Origin: Rasiella rasia
GTDB lineage: Bacteria > Bacteroidota > Bacteroidia > Flavobacteriales > Flavobacteriaceae
Reading direction: 5' to 3'
Length of the DNA stretch: 64,000 bases
NCBI RefSeq assembly: GCF_011044175.1
Contig: NZ_CP049057.1
Location: forward strand, 883,501-947,500
Shown: positions 17,622-25,300 of the stretch, piece after piece
How the letters are laid out: each line of letters begins with the position of its first letter
Numbering within the stretch: position 1 is the first letter of the stretch
Made by a program: the position numbers and the translations under genes
Notes under the pieces: generated by a model
What the model saw: only the letters and a program-made list of their open reading frames with translations
The model's database searches: none
Told to the model about the DNA's origin: nothing

Positions 17622-18761
17622 ATGTATGTGGATCAAATATTAATAGTTGGATACAGCATTACTGCTTTTAGTATTGTTACACTATTTTTAAAGCAAAACA
17701 AAAAAGTTCCTTCGCAATATGCTATATTATTATTATTCATTTGGTTCATTAGGTTCTTTTGTCTCTATTTAGAAGATCATGTAAACCTCTACAATTTTCC
17801 GTATCTAATTGTTTGGGATCAAAATCTATTTTTTCTTGATGGTGTTTTATTGTATTGGTATATAGCCAGCTACGACAATAGACTGAAAATAAAGAATCAA
17901 CTGTTAAGTTTAATTCCCTTTTTTATATCATTAATTTATACAACAGTCATTTACTTTTCATTTGATACCGAAAAACTTGTCCATGTTCACAATCAAATAA
18001 TAGAAAACTTATTAGCTGGTGATTATAAAATTTCTTTGCGCTCGGCAGTGAATATATTAGTTATGATTGCAGTAAATTGTTTTTTCTTGTTTAAGAGTGT
18101 AAAGCTGCTCAAGGAATATAAACTGTTGCTTTTAGATAACTATTCGACAATAACCGACCTTCAATTAAATTGGTTGCGAAAGCTCGTATTTGTTTGGTTA
18201 GTCCTCTTCTACATACCATTCGTTTTTTACTTTATTGACGGAGTGTCTTCTATCTTTCCTATTCAATATATCGAAATTGTTGCAGAATCAGGTATGGTAA
18301 TGACAGCGATATTTTTTTCAGCCAATGCGATAATTCAAAAATATCCTAAGTCATCTCTAGAAAAATTTTCATCTTCTACACCCAATTCTCCGAGTAATGA
18401 GGATTCTCGCGATTCAGAATTAAAGTTCGAGATGATAAAGAATTTCATGCAAGAAAATAGGCCGTACCTTGATGTAAACTTAACTCTTGAATCTCTAGCA
18501 AATAATTTAGATATGAAATCATCTGAGCTCTCAAGGATAGTGAACACTCAGAACAAGACAAACTTCCATGAATTTGTGAATTCTTATCGAATAGAGCAAA
18601 TTAAGACTGAGTTGCTCTCAACAAAAGAACAAATTATAATTATCGCCTATAATAATGGATTCAATTCTAAATCTACATTTAATGGTGTATTCAAAAGGTT
18701 TACTGGAATGACCCCTTCACAATTTAGAAAAACGAATACATCGGAAAGTCTCACAAGCTAG
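17622..18761 (+). CDS. Membrane-anchored AraC-family transcriptional regulator
   Basis: 379 aa. The N-terminal 245 residues contain about seven hydrophobic segments (for example ILIVGYSITAFSIVTLFL, AILLLFIWFIRFFCLYL, VFVWLVLFYIPFVFYF). A Ser-rich linker (SSSTPNSPSNEDSRD) leads to an AraC DNA-binding domain (about 275-379) with both HTH motifs (LTLESLANNLDMKSSELSRI and a second ending NGVFKRFTGMTPSQFRK). This 7TM-HTH_18 layout is common in Bacteroidota and presumably senses a membrane signal while binding DNA. It follows the repeat protein after a terminator, so it has its own promoter. Base composition is more AT-rich than the neighbouring core genes. Target genes unknown; the adjacent repeat protein is the obvious candidate. 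Confidence 0.85.
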   Translation: MYVDQILIVGYSITAFSIVTLFLKQNKKVPSQYAILLLFIWFIRFFCLYLEDHVNLYNFPYLIVWDQNLFFLDGVLLYWYIASYDNRLKIKNQLLSLIPFFISLIYTTVIYFSFDTEKLVHVHNQIIENLLAGDYKISLRSAVNILVMIAVNCFFLFKSVKLLKEYKLLLLDNYSTITDLQLNWLRKLVFVWLVLFYIPFVFYFIDGVSSIFPIQYIEIVAESGMVMTAIFFSANAIIQKYPKSSLEKFSSSTPNSPSNEDSRDSELKFEMIKNFMQENRPYLDVNLTLESLANNLDMKSSELSRIVNTQNKTNFHEFVNSYRIEQIKTELLSTKEQIIIIAYNNGFNSKSTFNGVFKRFTGMTPSQFRKTNTSESLTS

Positions 18762-18875
18762 ACCTTTTATTATTTTTATGATAAGTATCAGTTTCTATGT
18801 TGAAATATTAAAAATAGAAATGCAATAAAGAAATAATTTGAAAGACTAAAGCAACGGCAATTATAGATCCACTAA

Positions 18876-19157
18876 GGTAGCATAGAGCAGGATGCAACTA
18901 AAATTGTATTTAGTAAGAATAATACTATAGAATGTAATTTCCAATTACAAGTAGAATACGAAGAGAGTGAAAATGGAGAGAACTTTTTTTTGGAAAAAGA
19001 AAAGTATAAAGCAGAAAGCTTATATGAAATATTGAAAATCACACAGATTCATGGAGGAGAATCGGAGGAAGTCGTAACTAAATTAAAAATATGTACTCCC
19101 GTCCACACTTTAGGGGAGGCAAACAAATTATTAAATATGCAGAACAATATAACATGA
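18876..19157 (+). pseudogene. Decayed coding fragment without start codon
   Basis: 93 codons are open between stops at 18873 and 19155 with protein-like composition (VEYEESENGENFFLEKEKY, ESEEVVTKLKICTPVHTL), but the only ATG is near the 3' end. I read it as the C-terminal remnant of a gene truncated when the island formed or decayed. No family recognised. Confidence 0.4.
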
Positions 19158-19199
19158 TGAAACTTTGGCGAATAAATCGCTCAGAACTGTCAACTATTC

Positions 19200-19251
19200 T
19201 TTCCCCTAAAAAAACAAAGCCCTGTCATCATTGCGATAACGGGGCTTTTTG
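19200..19251. repeat. 52-bp direct repeat, right copy (tRNA-Ser terminator; candidate attR)
   Basis: Identical to 13753-13804. It starts directly at the 3' end of tRNA-Ser and forms its rho-independent terminator on the minus strand. Confidence 0.9.
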
Positions 19252-19336
19252 CGGAGAAAGAGGGATTCGAACCCCCGGAGGTGTGACCCTCAACAGTTTT
19301 CAAGACTGCCGCATTCGACCACTCTGCCATTTCTCC
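19252..19336 (-). tRNA. tRNA-Ser(UGA)
   Basis: Folds as an 85-nt class II tRNA. The acceptor stem GGAGAAA pairs with TTTCTCC, the discriminator is G, the anticodon loop CTTGAAA carries TGA, there is a long variable arm, and the T-arm is GGGGGTTCGAATCCCTC. CCA is not encoded; the sequence runs straight into the terminator repeat. Confidence 0.95.
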
Positions 19337-19371
19337 TGAGTGCCTCATCAGGTATTCCCTGAATGCGGGTG

Positions 19372-19402
19372 CAAATATAACATGCTTTTTTATTTTGTTG
19401 AA
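19372..19402 (-). promoter_or_regulatory. tRNA-Ser promoter
   Basis: On the minus strand TATATTTG (19379-19372) matches TAnnTTTG, with TTC instead of TTG 20 bp upstream. The same -7 box and spacing occur before tRNA-His and the SRP RNA. Confidence 0.55.
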
Positions 19403-19592
19403 ATAAAATTCAATTTATTTAGTTATTAAAAACATATAGCCATATCGATTACTTCATACAGCCTAGTTAAATAGCGCGTTCCCCAGCTGTTTTCCATATA
19501 AAAGCTATACAGACTCAGAATCAAACTAAATAATAGAACTGTAACATTGTATATTTAGCAGAGTCTTTAATTCATCAATCAACAACCAATCA

Positions 19593-22046
19593 ATGAAAAA
19601 GCAACTGCTATCCATCCTTGCGCTACTTTTTATTTTTCATATTTCAGCACAAGAAAAAAAATCACTGCAAATAGAACGTACGCAAACTGCACCTAAAATA
19701 GATGGTGTTCTAGACGAACCCTTTTGGCAAACAGCAAAAGAAGCAGTAGAATTCACCCAATTTAGACCAGACAGAGGCGTAAAAGATACCGAAGCCAATA
19801 AGACAGTGGTAAAAATGACCTACGACGATCAAGCAATTTACGTGGCTGCATACCTCTACGACGACCCCACTCTTATAGCAAGACAACTCTCTAGTAGAGA
19901 CAATTTTGGACAATCAGATTTTTTTGGAATTGTACTAAACCCCAATAACGATGCACAAAATGACACCGAATTTTTTGTTTTCGCCTCAGGAACACAAGCA
20001 GATGCCATTGCCAATCCAAGTATAGGCGAAGATTTTGGTTGGAACGCAGTATGGAGCAGTGCCGTACAAATAAATGACGACGGTTGGGTGGTTGAAATGA
20101 AAATTCCATACCGCTGCCTCCGATTCGATAACAACAACCTAGACACATGGGGATTACAGTTTCACAGACGTTTTAGACGAGACGATTCGCAATACACATG
20201 GAGTCCAGTAGATATTTCACAGGGTAACATCGGATTATACCATGGAGAATTAAAGGGACTTTCAAATTTAGAACCACCCGTACGACTTGCCTTCTACCCT
20301 TTTCTCTCAACAGTGCAACGCAGTTTTGACGGCGAACATGAATCTAACTTCAACGCTGGATTAGACGTGAAATACGGTCTTACTGAAAATTTCACACTTG
20401 ACGCTACCCTTATTCCCGATTTTAGTCAGGCAGGATTCGATAATGTATCGCTCAATCTAGGACCCTTTGAACAAACATTTTCTGAACAACGACAATTCTT
20501 TACAGAGGGAGTAGACCTTTTTAACAAAGGTAATTTGTTCTTTTCACGTAGAATTGGTGGCAGACCAAGCACCTCCCCAGAACTTACCGATGATGAAGAA
20601 CTGGTTGATCCTCCACATACCGTCAAAGTTTTAAATGCCGTTAAAGTTTCAGGAAGAACAAAAAAAGGCCTAGGCTTAGGGGTCTTCAATTCTATTACAG
20701 AAAGTACAGAAGTTACCATAGAAAATGTAGTTACAGGAGAATTTCGAAAAGAAGAGGTAGAACCCTTTACCAACTATAATATTTTAGTGGCAGACCAACA
20801 ATTTAATGGCAATTCTTCTATCGGGATTATAAATACTAATGTATTTAGAACAGGGTCGTTTAGAGACGCAAACGTAACAGCATTGGTTTCAAGTATCAGT
20901 AATAAACGAAACACATATAACTTTCGCGCCGAAGTAAAAATGAGTAATGTAAACGAAGAGTCAGGCACCGAAACAGGCTACAGCTCTTTTTTCTTTATTA
21001 GAAAAACCCATGGTAAATTCCGTTATAGTTTCGACCATAGTTATGCAGACACAAAATATGATATTAATGATTTAGGGTTACAATTCAGAAACAACTTCAA
21101 CAACTTTGGTATTGATGCTAGCTATCAAATTTTTGAGCCCGTAGAGAAATGGAACCGATACTCTGTAGGTACCTATGTAAACTATACCAGACTTGCCAAC
21201 CCAAGTACATTTACGGGATTTCAGTTTGGAGGTTGGGCAAATGGAACTACTAAAAAGCTTCACAGCATGGGATATAACCTAAATTTAAGCCCCGGCAAAC
21301 AATACGACTACTTTGAGCCTAGACAGGAAGGAAGTTTTTTTGTAACTCAAAACAGAGTAAACACCAACGGTTGGTTCGAGTCTAACAGAAATAAAAGACT
21401 ATCTTTTAATAGCTTTATAGGTATTCAAACACTCTTAGATGAAGATAGAGACTACGTTAATTTTTGGTTTGGAGTCTTCCCTAGATTCCGAATGAACGAT
21501 AAATTCACACTTTCATATGGTATCTACAGAGAGTACTATTCGGGTGATCGTGGATACGTGACGCAAGAAGATGACGATGTGATTTTTGGAGATAGAAAAC
21601 GTATTGAGATTGAACAAACATTTAGCGCAAGTTATAATTTTAATCCGTACAACACCTTAGCACTAACTATGCGTAATTACTGGGGCACTGTTACTTACGA
21701 CGAGCAACTATTTTCACTATTGGCAGACGGTTCTGTAACCGATACCACTGGCTACACCAAGCAAAACATAACTGATAATCCTGACATCAATTTTAGCACT
21801 TGGAATTTCGACCTTAGCTATTCATGGCAGTTTGCGCCTGGAAGTTTTCTCACAGCACTCTACAGAAACCAACTTTTTAATTCAGACAATGCCTCGTTAG
21901 ACTCGTATACAAATAGTATCGACACCTTATTTAAGCAGCCTATTACGCATGTTTTTTCTGTGAAGGTGCAGTATTTCTTAGATTATAACCAGATTCCTGC
22001 TTTATTTAAAAAGAAGAACAGAGAGAAAGGCTCAGACCAGTCATAA
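19593..22046 (+). CDS. DUF5916 outer-membrane protein with CBM9-like N-terminal domain
   Basis: 817 aa with a signal peptide (ending HISAQ). Residues about 30-210 form a carbohydrate-binding-family-9-like domain (KIDGVLDEPFWQTA, YDDQAIYVAAYLYDD, WVVEMKIPYRCLRF), and the rest is the DUF5916 beta-barrel-like region typical of Bacteroidota (LTENFTLDATLIPDFSQ, FSEQRQFFTEG). The family is predicted to sit in the outer membrane, but its function is not established. Full length. Ends 305 bp before the nuclease gene; probably monocistronic. Confidence 0.88.
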   Translation: MKKQLLSILALLFIFHISAQEKKSLQIERTQTAPKIDGVLDEPFWQTAKEAVEFTQFRPDRGVKDTEANKTVVKMTYDDQAIYVAAYLYDDPTLIARQLSSRDNFGQSDFFGIVLNPNNDAQNDTEFFVFASGTQADAIANPSIGEDFGWNAVWSSAVQINDDGWVVEMKIPYRCLRFDNNNLDTWGLQFHRRFRRDDSQYTWSPVDISQGNIGLYHGELKGLSNLEPPVRLAFYPFLSTVQRSFDGEHESNFNAGLDVKYGLTENFTLDATLIPDFSQAGFDNVSLNLGPFEQTFSEQRQFFTEGVDLFNKGNLFFSRRIGGRPSTSPELTDDEELVDPPHTVKVLNAVKVSGRTKKGLGLGVFNSITESTEVTIENVVTGEFRKEEVEPFTNYNILVADQQFNGNSSIGIINTNVFRTGSFRDANVTALVSSISNKRNTYNFRAEVKMSNVNEESGTETGYSSFFFIRKTHGKFRYSFDHSYADTKYDINDLGLQFRNNFNNFGIDASYQIFEPVEKWNRYSVGTYVNYTRLANPSTFTGFQFGGWANGTTKKLHSMGYNLNLSPGKQYDYFEPRQEGSFFVTQNRVNTNGWFESNRNKRLSFNSFIGIQTLLDEDRDYVNFWFGVFPRFRMNDKFTLSYGIYREYYSGDRGYVTQEDDDVIFGDRKRIEIEQTFSASYNFNPYNTLALTMRNYWGTVTYDEQLFSLLADGSVTDTTGYTKQNITDNPDINFSTWNFDLSYSWQFAPGSFLTALYRNQLFNSDNASLDSYTNSIDTLFKQPITHVFSVKVQYFLDYNQIPALFKKKNREKGSDQS

Positions 22047-22108
22047 CTGGCTACATTTTGGCTTAACTATAGTTTTCAACAAGTTCTGCGGAAAGTTTAA
22101 CTCCTGCA

Positions 22109-22124
22109 AATTGGTATACCAATT
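22109..22124. promoter_or_regulatory. 16-bp perfect palindrome (candidate operator)
   Basis: AATTGGTATACCAATT is its own complement. It lies 63 bp after the DUF5916 stop and about 140 bp upstream of the -7 candidate of the nuclease gene. Confidence 0.35.
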
Positions 22125-22263
22125 GTAGCTATTGCTCGCATGCCCTTACGCTGCCGAGCTACCTCTGATACTCTTAAAAAACTGTTCTCTACAATTCAAT
22201 CACGTCTAATATTAAGACTACGTTATGTTAATAAAACCATAGTACATTTCATTGCGAAAAAAG

Positions 22264-22271
22264 TATTTTTG
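22264..22271 (+). promoter_or_regulatory. Candidate -7 element of the nuclease gene
   Basis: TATTTTTG fits TAnnTTTG, 80 bp upstream of the start; no good -33 element at the usual distance. Confidence 0.35.
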
Positions 22272-22351
22272 CCACAGTAAAAAACAACTCGGTCGTACAA
22301 CTAGGCTTAGTATGTTTATGGTACTTATTATTAAACTGAATAGAAATTCGC

Positions 22352-25300
22352 ATGATGAGAAAACAACTCCCTTTTATTTACGTACTAACCCTTTTATGCT
22401 GCATACCGTTTTCATACGGACAGACCACTTTAGGGTTTGAAGATTTTGACGGCAACGCCGTAAACTTAAATGCCTCCGCTAATGTGGCAGACTACCTTTC
22501 AGGTGGAGGATCTGGCGGCGATGTCTTTGGCCGAGTAGACGGACAGCTAGGAGGCAACGGAATGCCTTTTGACGTAGCAGACGATACTGCCGCAGATGTG
22601 AGCGGAGCGATGATAGGAAGTCCATTTCCTGCAGATACTAGAGGTATTGCAGGCCAGAACACAACAGCCTTTTTTGCATTAAACGACATGGATGGCGTTG
22701 GTGTGAACAATGCTACTTGGACGTTCACTGGCTTCGGAAGTGCTACCCTCACTAGTATTGCAATAGATATTGCAGCCATGGGCGACTTTGAAGCTGCAAC
22801 AACCGATGGATTTCTAATTGAAGCTTCGGTAGACGCAGGTCCTTTTCAGGAAATATTCCGTGCTGCAACAGATGAAAGTGCTTCAAAAACATACCGTCAA
22901 TTAGATAGTGGTACCATTTCTACAGAAAATGACCCGTTAGAGCTATTTATCGACGGAAGCGCAACATCTGTAGGGTTCTTAGATAAATGTGATCATACCA
23001 CAGGAAATTTCGACACTTATACCTCTACCCTACTTAATGGTACTACCGCAACTTCGGTAACAATACGCTTAAGTTGGGCAGGTACTCCAAGTGGTTCAGA
23101 ACCAATGGGAATTGACAACATTACCATTAGCGGAACGCCAGCTGGGCCTCCACAATTGGTAATTTCAGAAATCATGTACAACCCAAACAGCAGTGAAGAT
23201 AACTGGGAATGGGTAGAAATTTATAACGCCGGAACCCTCGCTGCAGACCTTTCAGGCTTTGTATTAGACGATAACAACGGTGTAGCACATGGAAGTGCAA
23301 ATATTGCCTCTGGTACTATTCCTGCTGGTGGCTCTGCAATACTTTATAACGCAGACGACGTTACTGCAGCCGATTTTATGGCAGCTTGGGGTACTGTAAA
23401 TTTAATTGCAGTAACCAACTGGAGCGCAGGCGCACTTAATAACGGTGGAGATACCGTAGGTATTTGGGAAGATTTTGCTTCTTACTCAGGAGATAATGTA
23501 ACACAAGCCAACGTAATTGACAACGTTCCTTACGATGACGCAGGTGTATGGCCAACAGATAATAATGCTGCTTCTATTTACCTTACCAACCTAGCAGCAG
23601 ACAATGACAACGGCGCCAATTGGGCAATTTCTACAGACGGAGGTACAACACCACTTTTTGAAGGATATACAAGCACAACCGGTGGTGGTAACTCTGGAAA
23701 TGACATAGGTTCTCCAGGAATAGCTGCGGGTGGCCTTATGCCACTACTTATTAGCGAGGTTACAGTAACACCTACAGCTGGTGAGTTTATTGAAATATAC
23801 AACCCTAATGCAGCAGCAGTAGACCTTACCGACGTATACCTTACCGATGCAACATTTGCAGGTGGAAGCACCTATTACTATAATATTGTAACAGGAACCA
23901 ACGCTGGAGGTGGCGGATTTGGAGATTTTCTAGCGCGTTTCCCTAATGGAGCAAGTATTGCCGCTGGAGAATACCAAACTGTTGCAATTAGCGGTTCAGA
24001 TAATTATACGGCTACCTATGGTACCGCGCCTACCTACGAACTTTACGAAGATGCTGGTACTGCCGATGCAATCCCAGACATGTTAGAAGGACTTCCAGGA
24101 TCTATCAACGGTCAGGGAGGTTTAACCAACAGTGGTGAAGTAGCTATCTTATTCTATTGGGACGGCACAACCGATTTGGTAACAGACCTTGATTATATAC
24201 TTTGGGGCGATACTGCAGAAGCAGTAGACAAAACAGGAATTACCATAGATGGTCCAGATGCAGATGCTATTGGTAGCACCTACGCCAACGACACACCTAT
24301 TGCAAACCAAGAGTTGGTTGCAGGAAGTTCTCATTCAGCTGGCGATTCTTTTCAACGAAACGATTTAACTGAAGGTGCTGAGCTAACAGGCGTTGGTAAC
24401 GGATTAAACGGAGATGATGAAACTTCTGAAGACCTCAGCAATACATGGTGTACTTCTGCTCATACTGCTGGTATCTTAAATGCATGTACTCCTGTCGTTG
24501 CTCCATTACTACTTGTTAGTGAAGTACAAGGTCCAGGATTAACTACACCAGAAGCAGGAAATTCGGTACGTGTAGAGGCTATTGTGGTAGGTGACTATCA
24601 GAATGACGATCAGTTAAGTGGATTCTTCATTCAAGAAGAAGATGCAGATGCAGATGCAGATAGCATGACTTCAGAAGGAGTCTTTGTGTATTGCGATACC
24701 TGCCCTACAGATGTTGCCGTTGGTGACTTGGTTGACGTAACAGGAATTGCTGTAGATTTCTTCGGAATGACACAAATTGATGTATCTTCAGGTGGGACGA
24801 TTTCCGTAGTAAGTTCCGGTAATCCGCTACCTACACCAGCAACCATTACATTACCGGCACCTGCTGGTACTGATTTGGAAGGAACCTTCGAAAGTGTTGA
24901 AGGAATGCTTACCACTATCACTACAGACCTTGTAGTAAGCGAATACTTTGAATTGGCACGCTATGGTACCTTGGTATTAAATGCTAACAACCGCGTAAAG
25001 CAATTTACAGACACTAACGATCCAGACGTAGCAGGCTACGCAGCATTTTTATCGCAGTTAGAGTCTTCTCGTATTATTCTAGACGATGACACCAACATTC
25101 AGAACGATGCTGTATTAGTAGGTCCAGATGAGCCTTATTACTATCCGCGTCCTGGTTTAAGTAACACAAACCTTATTCGTGGTGGTGACCAGATTAGCAA
25201 CCTTACAGGAGTAATGCACTGGTCTTTTTCTGGCCAAAGTGGAACAGACGCTTGGAGAATACGCCCAGTAGAGCCAGCGTTTAGCTATGACTTTACAAGT

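Larger units (their letters stand above)
13753..19251. mobile_element. Putative 5.4-kb accessory island beside tRNA-Ser, bounded by 52-bp direct repeats
   Basis: The segment between two perfect 52-bp repeats carries a T9SS tandem-repeat protein, a membrane AraC regulator and decayed fragments, and separates the 75-aa gene from the tRNA-Ser terminator. Precise excision between the repeats would rejoin the 75-aa gene, one terminator and tRNA-Ser. No integrase or transposase remains, so movement is inferred from structure only. Alternatives are a duplication of the terminator or recombination between related loci. Confidence 0.55.
22047..22351. other. 305-bp intergenic region before the nuclease gene
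   Basis: Contains a 16-bp perfect palindrome (22109-22124) and a TAnnTTTG box (22264-22271). Nothing else recognisable; no small ORF of note. Confidence 0.5.

Noticed and set aside
17622-18761. Integrase or recombinase for the island
   Set aside because: The only other intact gene is a membrane AraC regulator; no tyrosine or serine recombinase motif was found.
19091-19339. 82-aa plus-strand ORF ending over tRNA-Ser
   Set aside because: It reads through the terminator repeat and antisense to the tRNA, so it is a chance frame.
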